From [Flexibacter] sp. ATCC 35103 (GTDB lineage Bacteria; Bacteroidota; Bacteroidia; Flavobacteriales; Flavobacteriaceae), in assembly GCF_001975985.1 (NCBI RefSeq), contig NZ_MTQF01000005.1, positions 209,459 through 273,458 on the forward strand: a stretch of DNA of 64,000 nucleotides, given 5' to 3'. The notes below the pieces were generated by a model that saw only the letters and a program-made list of their open reading frames with translations, did not search any database and had not been told where the DNA came from. Position 1 is the stretch's first letter; each line of letters opens with the position of its first letter. This document shows positions 18,557 through 26,154 of the stretch, in pieces. The position numbers and the translations under genes are program-made.

Positions 18557-18607
18557 CATCCCCAATAAAGGGGATGCAAAAGTACAATTAATTATTTTAA
18601 AACCAAA
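18557..18607 (-). promoter_or_regulatory. rplM promoter and 5' hairpin
   Basis: On the minus strand TTTG (18607-18604), a 19-base spacer and TACTTTTG (18584-18577) match the Bacteroidota promoter. Right after it comes a 7-base stem CATCCCC/GGGGATG (18557-18563 with 18570-18576), so the transcript would begin with or inside this hairpin. Confidence 0.65.
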
Positions 18608-18666
18608 TACCTTAAAAGAATATTTTATCTGCTGAAAATCAGGGTTTCAGTTTTGTATTTAAAACA

Positions 18667-18704
18667 ATAAAAAAAACCACCTTCACAATAACGCGAAGGT
18701 GGTT
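18667..18704 (-). terminator. Terminator of the ferritin-like operon
   Basis: A 10-base perfect stem AACCACCTTC/GAAGGTGGTT (18675-18684 with 18695-18704) with a 10-base loop is followed on the minus strand by a T-run. It is about 20 bases beyond the stop of the second ferritin-like gene. Confidence 0.85.
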
Positions 18705-18725
18705 CAATATTTAGAATTGTTTTTA

Positions 18726-19538
18726 CTAAACAATAAATAAATTTGCAATATCAACGACTTGTTGCGTCGTAAGTGGTTCATCATAAGCTTCTGATCCTGC
18801 AGCAGGTCCAAATGCAGAAGAGGTATTAAATCCTGCCTGCACAGTTACTCCTTCGCCATCATAAACAGCTTGGGTAGCTGGTGGCATTCCTGTTCCTCTT
18901 TCACTATTCGAAATCCAGCCTTTTAATCCTCTTAATCTTCGTACTTCAGAGGCATGACGTGCTTCTACAGAATGAATTTGTAATGCAGCGGTCAATAAAT
19001 CAGGTGTGGAAATTAAATTTGCAGCCTGCCCTTTGTAAGCTCTTACACCCGTATCTTCAAATGCCTGAGCTAATGCTAAAAAGGTTGGGTAATCATGAAA
19101 AGGATCAAATGCACCGCCAACAGTAAAGTCAAATGTTGGTTTTGCAACGAAGTTTGCACTTGCGGGACCTCCTAATCCTGCAATTAAAAATTTAACGTGG
19201 CTTGATTCGTGTGCCGCTATTTGCTGGAAAACTTTTAAATCACGACCTCCGTTTTCAGATGCAGGAATTACTCCTGAATCCAATGCCATTGCATAAAATT
19301 CGTTTTCCAGGTATTCTAATGTTAATGCAAATTGCAAAGCACCAATAGGAGTTGCCGGTGTTGCAGTAATATCTTTTGCAAATGCTTTATTTGCCATGGC
19401 AGATAATCCAAATGGGATTGATGCATATGCCAGTGTTTTTCCTATGTTTCCAAACTGATTAAAACTGTCTCTTCGGGAAGTAGTGCTTCTCATTAAGCTA
19501 TCATCAGTAAATGTTTCTATAAATTTTAAAATATTCAT
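18726..19538 (-). CDS. Ferritin-like domain protein (exported)
   Basis: The 270-residue protein contains a four-helix ferritin-like domain of the Ferritin_2 (PF13668) type. The expected carboxylate/His ligand pattern is present: Glu in LEYLENEFY (residues 75-80), E111 and H114 in AHESSHVKF, Glu in AQAFEDTG and ExxH in SVEARHASE. An N-terminal SRRDSF and hydrophobic stretch ending near KAFA (residues 20-54) suggest export, possibly by Tat, although the signal is not canonical. It lies 26 bases after a paralogous ferritin-like lipoprotein, so the two are probably one operon. Metal and physiological role are unknown. Confidence 0.8.
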   Translation of the reverse strand: MNILKFIETFTDDSLMRSTTSRRDSFNQFGNIGKTLAYASIPFGLSAMANKAFAKDITATPATPIGALQFALTLEYLENEFYAMALDSGVIPASENGGRDLKVFQQIAAHESSHVKFLIAGLGGPASANFVAKPTFDFTVGGAFDPFHDYPTFLALAQAFEDTGVRAYKGQAANLISTPDLLTAALQIHSVEARHASEVRRLRGLKGWISNSERGTGMPPATQAVYDGEGVTVQAGFNTSSAFGPAAGSEAYDEPLTTQQVVDIANLFIV

Positions 19539-19564
19539 AATTTCTAAGTTTTAGCTAGTTAATA

Positions 19565-20311
19565 TTAAGGTAAGTATTTGGCAGTAAATTTTGTAGTAAT
19601 AAATCCTCCGGCAATTGGCAGAATTTTAGAAGGATCTTTAGCGACATCTAAACCTGTTGATGCACTTATAACATCATCTCCGGCAAAATCCTTAGAATTA
19701 GGATTGATCAAACTTCTGATAGCTGCTGCATGTCGGGCTTCTACCGAAACAATTTTTCCTGCTAATAATAAATAATCGGCACTTTTTATTAGTTTTCCAG
19801 CTCCATTATAAGCAGCAACTCCTGTGTCTTCGAGTGCTTTTGCTGTTGCAAGAACTTCGGTACGGCTATTAAAGTTAAGGGAGCCATAATTAAAAGCTAA
19901 TGTAGGAAGTAATTGTGAGCTTGGATTTGGAAGTGCTCCTGATAAAGCAGCTTTAAAAAAATCTCTGTGAATTACTTCGTGATGATACAAATCAGTTAAA
20001 ACCTGACGTTCAGTATCATTAAAGGCGCTGTTAAAACTTGTTGAGTTTACAACTTTAGTATAAAAGTCGGCTTCCAGTTGTTCAAGAGCATAAGCATAAG
20101 TTAATACTCCAAAATCTCCAGAGCCTAAATCAAAAACACCATTTCTAACTCCTGGTAACGACGTGTCTTCCGGTCCGTTGTCATTATCATCGTTGCTGCA
20201 ACCAGCTATTACAAGACCTGCGCCTGCTAATGCCAAGCCGCTGAGCTTAAGAAAGCTCCTTCTGTTATTCAATGAAGGGTCAACCTCATGAATTTTAACT
20301 TCGTTTTTCAT
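19565..20311 (-). CDS. Ferritin-like Tat lipoprotein
   Basis: From the preferred ATG at 20311 this is 248 residues; an upstream ATG at 20341 adds ten residues before the signal and is less likely. The signal has a twin-arginine motif NNRRSFLKLSG (R17-R18), a hydrophobic core and a lipobox AGC with C38, followed by SNDDNDN, which fits Tat export and surface lipoprotein display. The ferritin-like domain keeps Glu in LEQLEADFY, ExxH in HHEVIHRDF, Glu in KALEDTG and ExxH in VEARHAA. It is paralogous to its neighbour and divergent from a lacI-type gene. Confidence 0.82.
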   Translation of the reverse strand: MKNEVKIHEVDPSLNNRRSFLKLSGLALAGAGLVIAGCSNDDNDNGPEDTSLPGVRNGVFDLGSGDFGVLTYAYALEQLEADFYTKVVNSTSFNSAFNDTERQVLTDLYHHEVIHRDFFKAALSGALPNPSSQLLPTLAFNYGSLNFNSRTEVLATAKALEDTGVAAYNGAGKLIKSADYLLLAGKIVSVEARHAAAIRSLINPNSKDFAGDDVISASTGLDVAKDPSKILPIAGGFITTKFTAKYLP

Positions 20312-20446
20312 AATCAAGGTTTTTAAAAAGGTTAATAACATGTATTAAGTTATTAACGAAATTTTATGAGATGCGGTTTTAAAAAATCGCACTATTTTAA
20401 TTTTATTTTAAAAAGGTCTTATAAAATCAAATACTGGTAGGTGATT

Positions 20447-20479
20447 TTTGTTTTATTTTAGGTAATTCTACTATATTTG
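20447..20479 (+). promoter_or_regulatory. Promoter of the lacI-type gene
   Basis: TTTG (20447-20450), a 21-base spacer and TATATTTG (20472-20479) match the Bacteroidota consensus, 26 bases before the ATG. Confidence 0.65.
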
Positions 20480-20505
20480 TATTAATTACATAAAATTATT
20501 TTTAA

Positions 20506-21531
20506 ATGAAAGCTAAAGCAACTCTAAAACAAATTGCGAAAGAACTAGGTGTTTCTGTTTCTACGGTTTCTAAGGCATTAAATGATAGCCCTGAAATTAG
20601 TGAGCAAACGAAGGTGAAGATTAAGGAGTATGCCAAACTCAAAAATTATAAGCCTAATGTTATTGGTCTGAATTTAAAGAATCGTAAAACCAAAACAATT
20701 GGTGTAATTATACCTAATATATTGAACTCCTTTTTTGCAAAGGTTTTTAGTGGTATCGAAAAGGTAGCGGATAAAAAAGGATATAATGTAATTACCTGTA
20801 TTTCGAATGAATCTTTAGAGAAGGAAATTCATACTCTTGAAATGCTAAGCAACGGGACAATCGACGGATTTATCCTTTCTGTTTCTGAAGAAGCACAAAA
20901 ACTACAAGATTACAGCCATTTTTCAGCGATTATAAATGATGGAACTCCAATCGTAATGTTTGATCGTATTGCAGATGAAGTAGAATGTGATAAAGTTGTG
21001 GTTGATGATTTTGATTCAGCTTTAAATTCAACTCAGCATTTAATTAATTTGGGATGTAAAAATATTGCCTTAATTTCTTCAGTAGATAATTTAAGCGTTG
21101 GGAAATTAAGAGCAGATGGATATTTGAAAGCTTTAGCAGATAATAATATTCCTGTAAACGAAAAAATTATTCTTCGTACCGATTCTGAAGAAGATATGAA
21201 AGCTAGAATTGATGCCATTTTCGATAATAAAATCGACGCTATTTTTGCTTTGGATGAAAATGATTCAGTTGCGGCTTTACGTGTAAGTTTGAAGAAAGGA
21301 TATAAAGTTCCTGAAGATATATCAATAATAGGTTTTGCCGATGGAATTTTAGCTTCAAGACGTTTATCGCCAAGTTTGACTACAGTAAGTCAACACGGAA
21401 TCGAAATTGGAGAAGTTGCTGCCAAACAATTAATCAAACGTCTGGAAGAATCTGAAGAAGAAACTTCAGATTATGAAACTATCGTTATCAAAACAAAATT
21501 GAAAGAACGAGAATCTACAAGAAAAGCTTAA
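20506..21531 (+). CDS. LacI-family transcriptional regulator
   Basis: The 341-residue protein has the N-terminal LacI helix-turn-helix and hinge (TLKQIAKELGVSVSTVSKAL, residues 6-25), then a periplasmic-binding-protein-like domain starting TIGVIIPNILNSFFAKV and including the inducer-cleft block AIFALDENDSVAALRV. Length is normal. Such regulators usually respond to sugars or nucleosides. No sugar-utilisation genes adjoin it; its only close neighbours are the divergent ferritin-like pair (164-base intergenic region) and polA downstream, so the target is unclear. Confidence 0.9.
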   Translation: MKAKATLKQIAKELGVSVSTVSKALNDSPEISEQTKVKIKEYAKLKNYKPNVIGLNLKNRKTKTIGVIIPNILNSFFAKVFSGIEKVADKKGYNVITCISNESLEKEIHTLEMLSNGTIDGFILSVSEEAQKLQDYSHFSAIINDGTPIVMFDRIADEVECDKVVVDDFDSALNSTQHLINLGCKNIALISSVDNLSVGKLRADGYLKALADNNIPVNEKIILRTDSEEDMKARIDAIFDNKIDAIFALDENDSVAALRVSLKKGYKVPEDISIIGFADGILASRRLSPSLTTVSQHGIEIGEVAAKQLIKRLEESEEETSDYETIVIKTKLKERESTRKA

Positions 21532-21550
21532 TCATAAAGTTTAATTCATA

Positions 21551-21586
21551 AAAAAAGGACTGTTCTTTCGAACAGTCCTTTTTTTA
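21551..21586 (+). terminator. Terminator of the lacI-type gene
   Basis: A 9-base G/C-containing stem GGACTGTTC/GAACAGTCC (21557-21565 with 21570-21578), extended by A/T pairs, has a TTTC loop and a T-run after it. Confidence 0.92.
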
Positions 21587-21598
21587 TATCTAATTTTT

Positions 21599-21685
21599 GT
21601 CATTGCGAGGAACGAAGCAACCTCACTAATAATGACGCACAAAGTTTAATTCAGCAAATGAGATTGCTTCGTTCCTCGCAATGAC
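21599..21685. repeat. Palindromic repeat with 22-base perfect arms
   Basis: A perfect 22-base inverted repeat, 21599-21620 and 21664-21685, begins GTCATTGCGAGGAACGAAGC and encloses 43 bases. It ends one base before the polA stop codon. The sequence type is a well-spread Bacteroidota intergenic element; it has no coding frame. It may act as the 3' hairpin of the polA mRNA. Confidence 0.8.
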
Positions 21686-21686
21686 T

Positions 21687-24527
21687 TTAATGTGCTGCCA
21701 GCCAATCCAGACCCAATCCAAGTTCTACATCTAAAGGAACACTCATCATAAACGCGTTTTCCATTTCATGTTTAATCATAGGCTGGATTTTCTCGAGTTC
21801 GTCGTTGTGAACATCGAAAACAAGCTCATCATGAACCTGAAGCAACATTCTGGATTTCCAGTTTTCTTCTTTTAATTTTTTATGAATGTTGATCATGGCG
21901 ATTTTAATTACATCGGCAGCACTTCCCTGAATTGGTGCATTTACAGCATTTCTTTCAGCAGCACTACGAACTACAGCATTTGCTGAGTTGATGTCTTTTA
22001 AATATCTACGACGACCAAGAATAGTTTGTACATATCCTTTTTCGCGGGCAAATTCTATTTGCTCATTAATATAAGATCTTAATCTTGGGTATGTTTTATA
22101 ATACGCTTCGATCAAAGCGGCACTTTCGCTACGGGATAATGAAGTCTGATTGCTTAACCCAAAAGCAGAAACGCCGTAAATAATACCAAAGTTTACTGTT
22201 TTAGCATTACTTCTTTGTTCGCGTGAAACCTCGTCTAATGGAACATCAAATACTTTTGCGGCGGTTGCTTTATGAATGTCTTCTCCGTTCTGGAAAGCGG
22301 CAATCATATTTTCTTCACCACTTAAAGCAGCAATAATTCTTAATTCAATTTGCGAATAATCGGCAGATATTAAAGTGTGGTTTTCATCGCGGGCAACAAA
22401 TGCTTTACGAATCTGGCGGCCTCTTTCTGTACGAATCGGGATGTTTTGCAAGTTCGGATTATTAGAACTCAAACGGCCTGTTGCCGCAACAGTTTGCATA
22501 TAATCAGTATGAACGCGTAATGTTTTTTTATCTACTTGTTCCGGTAAAGCAAGGATATAGGTACTTTGTAATTTTACCATCTGGCGCCAATCCAGAATTT
22601 GTTTTACGATCGGGTTGTCATTTGCTAAATACGTTAAAACCTCTTCGCCGGTCGCATATTGACCCGTTTTGGTTTTCTTTTGTTTTGCTCCGCCAATTTT
22701 TAGTTTGTCGAATAAGATATCTCCTAATTGTTTTGGAGAAGCCAGATTGAATTTCTCTCCGGCAGTTTCGTATATTTTTTCTTCGAGAGATTTAATTTCA
22801 ATGTCCATTTCTTTAGACATAATGCTTAAGAACTCAACATCTAATCGAATTCCTTCGGTTTCCATGTCTGCTAAAACACTAACTAACGGAATTTCGATTT
22901 CATCGAATAATTTTTTAGTCTCGGTTTTGTCTAATTCAGCAGTAAAAATCTCTTTTAATTGTAATGTGATATCCGCATCTTCGGCGGCATATTCCTTGAT
23001 TTCTTCAAGTGCAACTTCACGCATTGTAATTTGGTTTTTACCTTTTTTACCAATTAATGTTTCAATTGATTTTGGAGAATACTTCAAATAGGTTTCAGCC
23101 AGAATATCCATATTATGACGCATATCCGGATTAATCAGATAATGCGCAATCATCGTATCAAAAAGTTTTCCTTTTACAACAACGCCATAATTAGAAAGGA
23201 TTTTTAAATCATATTTTAAGTTCTGACCAATTTTTTCGATATTTTCATTCTCAAAAAACGGTTTGAATTTATCAACTAAAATCTGAGCTTCTTCCTGGCT
23301 TTCCGGAAACGGAACGTAAAATGCTTTTCCTTTTTCATAAGCAAAAGACATTCCAACCAATTCTGCATGCAAAGCATCCAGACCGGTAGTTTCGGTATCA
23401 AAACAAACAGAAGTTTGTTTTTGTAGATTTTGTAAAAGCAATTTAATTCCTAAATCACCTTCAACAGCTTGGTAGGAGTGAGGTGTGTTCTCTAAAGTAT
23501 TATAAAAAGATGTTCTTTCTTCGGTATTTTCATCTGTAGTTGCGCCACCTCCAAAAAGATCAAATTGATCTTCGTTTTTAGGTTGTGGTTTTTTATATAA
23601 TTTAGCTTCATCACCTTTATTGGCTAATTCATTTCCGCCGCCAACTTTAAATAAATTATCAAATTGCTCCGCCATTCTTCTAAACTCCAATTCCTGAAAA
23701 ATTGCGTCGGTTTTTTCAATATCAGGTCGTGAAAGTTCATAGTCATTTTCATTAAAAACAACATCGCAATCACATATAATAGTAGCCAGTTTTTTAGATA
23801 AGATTCCTTTTTCTTTATTGGCTTCGATATTCTCTTTCATTTTACCTTTTAGCAAATGGGTATTATCTAAAAGATTTTCCATTGAGCCAAACTCTTTCAG
23901 GAATTTTTTAGCGGTAACTTCACCAACTCCCGGTAATCCCGGAATATTATCGACAGCATCTCCCATCATTCCAAGAAAGTCGATTACTTGTTCCGGTCTT
24001 TCGATTTCAAATTTTGCCAAAACTTCAGGAACGCCCCAAATTTCGATACCATTTCCCATTCGGGCTGGTTTATACATGAAAATATTTTCAGAAACTAATT
24101 GTGCAAAATCCTTATCCGGAGTTACCATAAAGACTTTGTAGTTTTCTTTTTCGGCTTGTTTGGCAATTGTACCAATCAAATCATCAGCTTCGCAGCCAGC
24201 CATTTCTATAATAGGAATATGCATCGCTCTTAATAAATCCTGAATATATGGAATGGCAATTTTTATAGCTTCGGGTGTTGCATCACGATTGGCTTTGTAG
24301 TCAGAAAACATTTCTGTTCTTACCTGACTTCCTTCTTTATCAAAAGCTACGGCCAAATGATCTGGTTTTTCACGTTTAATAACATCCAAAAGCGAATTCA
24401 TGAATCCCATGATCGCTGATGTATCCATTCCTTTAGAATTAATTCGGGGATTTTTTATGAAGGCATAATAACCACGAAAAATTAAAGCGTAAGCATCGAG
24501 AAGAAAAAGACGTTTTTGAGTTGACAT
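21687..24527 (-). CDS. polA: DNA polymerase I
   Basis: PolA fills gaps during repair and replaces Okazaki primers. The 946-residue protein has three domains. The N-terminal 5'-3' nuclease (LFLLDAYALIFRGYYAF, then CEADDLIGTIA) is followed by a 3'-5' exonuclease domain starting near residue 370 with the intact DTETTGLD motif. The family A polymerase domain has motif A DYSQIELRI, motif B RSNAKTVNFGIIYG and motif C QVHDELVFD (HDE at 899-901). Retention of the DxE motif indicates working proofreading, unlike some Gram-positive PolA proteins. It is monocistronic as far as visible. Confidence 0.97.
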   Translation of the reverse strand: MSTQKRLFLLDAYALIFRGYYAFIKNPRINSKGMDTSAIMGFMNSLLDVIKREKPDHLAVAFDKEGSQVRTEMFSDYKANRDATPEAIKIAIPYIQDLLRAMHIPIIEMAGCEADDLIGTIAKQAEKENYKVFMVTPDKDFAQLVSENIFMYKPARMGNGIEIWGVPEVLAKFEIERPEQVIDFLGMMGDAVDNIPGLPGVGEVTAKKFLKEFGSMENLLDNTHLLKGKMKENIEANKEKGILSKKLATIICDCDVVFNENDYELSRPDIEKTDAIFQELEFRRMAEQFDNLFKVGGGNELANKGDEAKLYKKPQPKNEDQFDLFGGGATTDENTEERTSFYNTLENTPHSYQAVEGDLGIKLLLQNLQKQTSVCFDTETTGLDALHAELVGMSFAYEKGKAFYVPFPESQEEAQILVDKFKPFFENENIEKIGQNLKYDLKILSNYGVVVKGKLFDTMIAHYLINPDMRHNMDILAETYLKYSPKSIETLIGKKGKNQITMREVALEEIKEYAAEDADITLQLKEIFTAELDKTETKKLFDEIEIPLVSVLADMETEGIRLDVEFLSIMSKEMDIEIKSLEEKIYETAGEKFNLASPKQLGDILFDKLKIGGAKQKKTKTGQYATGEEVLTYLANDNPIVKQILDWRQMVKLQSTYILALPEQVDKKTLRVHTDYMQTVAATGRLSSNNPNLQNIPIRTERGRQIRKAFVARDENHTLISADYSQIELRIIAALSGEENMIAAFQNGEDIHKATAAKVFDVPLDEVSREQRSNAKTVNFGIIYGVSAFGLSNQTSLSRSESAALIEAYYKTYPRLRSYINEQIEFAREKGYVQTILGRRRYLKDINSANAVVRSAAERNAVNAPIQGSAADVIKIAMINIHKKLKEENWKSRMLLQVHDELVFDVHNDELEKIQPMIKHEMENAFMMSVPLDVELGLGLDWLAAH

Positions 24528-24774
24528 AGAAAAAATATTAGTGTGTAAAAATAAACAATTGGGTTTTAAAAATGATTCGGTTCTGAAAATTTAATTTGTT
24601 TTCAACTATATAAGGATTGTAAGGTCATTTTAGCAGCACACATTCTGTAGAGACGCACTGCAGTGCGTCTAATTATTATTACGATTATATATTTAAATGA
24701 ACTTATATTACTTATATGGTGAAAAAAAGAACCAATAGTTAATGTCAAGTTAAAATATTTATGATCAGGGATTT
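24528..24774. other. Intergenic region upstream of polA and the small-protein locus
   Basis: This A/T-rich gap holds the presumed polA leader on the minus strand and one AGAYGCAC-type palindrome. I see no gene or structured RNA in the remainder. Confidence 0.5.
24651..24670. repeat. Palindrome AGACGCACTGCAGTGCGTCT
   Basis: A perfect 20-base palindrome preceded by TGTAG, related to the copies at 10062-10081 and about 9621-9641. Probably a dispersed short element. Confidence 0.6.
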
Positions 24775-24809
24775 CTTCATTTTGTCTTCATATTACAGAG
24801 GTACATTTG
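24775..24809 (+). promoter_or_regulatory. Promoter with CTTCAT direct repeat, small-protein genes 1-2
   Basis: Two CTTCAT half-sites (24775-24780 and 24786-24791) are separated by 5 bases, an 11-base period typical of OmpR-family operators. The spacer contains the -33 TTTG (24781-24784); a 17-base spacer leads to TACATTTG (24802-24809). The same arrangement occurs at 27520-27554. Confidence 0.7.
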
Positions 24810-24851
24810 ATCTGTAAAATAAAAGATATTAATTTTTAAATAGTAGAAATC

Positions 24852-25049
24852 ATGAGAAATTTATTGATGTTATTAGTAGCAGTTTTGGGTACAAGTGTAA
24901 TGGTAAGTGCTTTTCCTGCAAAAGATGTTAAAGCAACTCCTGCAAAAGAAGTTAAAGCTACAAAACACCTAAAAAACAAAACTGATAAAAAAGCGAAATC
25001 AGAGAAAAGCGAAGCTGTAAAAGTAGAGACAGCTAAAGTAAAAAAATAA
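24852..25049 (+). CDS. Small exported Lys/Ala-rich protein 1
   Basis: The 65-residue product begins with a signal peptide (MRNLLMLLVAVLGTSVMVSA), giving a mature peptide of about 45 residues that is very rich in Lys, Ala and Val with repeated PAKEVKATK-like motifs. It has no Cys and no hydrophobic core, so it is probably disordered and strongly basic. It is a clear paralogue of the genes at 25100 and 27600. The composition recalls E. coli Asr, the acid-shock periplasmic protein; homology is not demonstrated. It sits upstream of a two-component system and shares a promoter box with the third paralogue. Confidence 0.75.
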   Translation: MRNLLMLLVAVLGTSVMVSAFPAKDVKATPAKEVKATKHLKNKTDKKAKSEKSEAVKVETAKVKK

Positions 25050-25099
25050 GAAAAGGTCAATGTAAAATAAAAGGTTAATTAATTTAAAATTTAGAAATC

Positions 25100-25282
25100 A
25101 TGAGAAATTTATTTATCGTATTAGCAGCAGTTTTAGGAACAACAGCAATGGTGAGTGCTCAAACAACTCCAGCTCAGGCAACTCCTGCAAAAGAAGTTAA
25201 AGCTACAAAACACCACAAAAACAAAGCTGATAAAAAAGTAAAAGCTGAAACTCCAAAAGCAGAAGCGGCTAAGGTGAAATAA
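25100..25282 (+). CDS. Small exported Lys/Ala-rich protein 2
   Basis: The 60-residue product has the signal peptide MRNLFIVLAAVLGTTAMVSA followed by QTTPAQATPAKEVKATKHHK and a Lys/Ala-rich tail. The first mature residues are shared with paralogue 3 and the KEVKATKH block with paralogue 1. It lies 50 bases after paralogue 1 with no promoter box of its own, so it is probably cotranscribed. A hairpin terminator follows about 80 bases later. Function unknown. Confidence 0.75.
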   Translation: MRNLFIVLAAVLGTTAMVSAQTTPAQATPAKEVKATKHHKNKADKKVKAETPKAEAAKVK

Positions 25283-25362
25283 TAAAAGTTGTTTTTGTTT
25301 TGCTTTCAAAGAATTGTAAAGGAGGCAAAACAGAAGTAATGATTATGAGAATGCAGATGGAG

Positions 25363-25394
25363 AAAGCTGGTAAAGAAATTTATCAGCTTTTTTT
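25363..25394 (+). terminator. Terminator after small protein 2
   Basis: A 10-base stem AAAGCTGGTA/TATCAGCTTT (one G-U) at 25363-25372 and 25381-25390 is followed by a T-run. It is closely similar in sequence to the terminator after small protein 3. Confidence 0.8.
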
Positions 25395-25470
25395 GATTCG
25401 TTAATTTTTTAATAATGCGCAATATGTTTTTTAGAATTGCTTAAATTTATTTGCGCTTAAATGCTGTATT

Positions 25471-26145
25471 ATGAATATTCTGATTGTTGAAGATAATAAG
25501 GAACTTGCTGTCGAGATTTACGATTTTTTATGTAATGTAGGTTACGTTTGCAAAATTGCTCATAATTGCGGTGATGCTCTTGAAGAAGTGAGTAGTAATG
25601 ATTATGATGCTATGCTTCTTGATCTTGGTTTGCCTGACGGAGATGGATTTGAGGTTTTAAAAACAGTTCGCAAAACAAAGTCAAAAATGGCAGTTATTGT
25701 GCTCACGGCACGCGGCGAATTAGATGACAGAATAAACGGTTTGCATCTTGGTGCAGATGATTATTTGACCAAACCTTTTGCCTTAACAGAGCTTAGTGCC
25801 AGATTATTTGCTGTGATTCGCAGGATTCATGGGTTTACTTTGAACAGTTTAAGTATTCATGGATTCTTACTGCAGCTTCAGGATTATAAAGTGAGTTATG
25901 ATGAAATACCTATTAGTCTTACCAAAAAGGAATTTGATATTTTTCAATATTTGGTTTTAAATAAAAACAGGGTAATAACGAGATTGCAATTGACAGAACA
26001 TATCTGGGGAGATATTCTGGAGGTAAATTCAGATTCAAATTTTATAGATGTGCATGTTCGAAATCTTAGAAAAAAACTGGATAAACATACTGCAATAGAT
26101 TGGTTTGAAACCGTAAGAAATGTTGGCTATCGTATTAATGAGTAA
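25471..26145 (+). CDS. OmpR-family response regulator
   Basis: The 224-residue protein has an N-terminal receiver domain with acidic pocket E7-D8, phospho-acceptor D51 (LLDLGLPDGDG), switch T79 and K101 (TKPF). A C-terminal winged-helix DNA-binding domain follows, with LTKKEFDIFQYLVLNKNRV and VHVRNLRKKLDKH. OmpR-family regulators bind tandem repeats with about 11-base period, which matches the CTTCAT boxes upstream and downstream. The partner kinase gene starts 9 bases after the stop. Confidence 0.95.
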   Translation: MNILIVEDNKELAVEIYDFLCNVGYVCKIAHNCGDALEEVSSNDYDAMLLDLGLPDGDGFEVLKTVRKTKSKMAVIVLTARGELDDRINGLHLGADDYLTKPFALTELSARLFAVIRRIHGFTLNSLSIHGFLLQLQDYKVSYDEIPISLTKKEFDIFQYLVLNKNRVITRLQLTEHIWGDILEVNSDSNFIDVHVRNLRKKLDKHTAIDWFETVRNVGYRINE

Positions 26146-26154
26146 ATAAATATT

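Noticed and set aside
24836..25060. 74-codon frame antisense to small protein 1
   Set aside because: It mirrors the Lys/Ala-rich gene, which has a signal peptide, a promoter and two paralogues; the antisense frame is a composition artefact.
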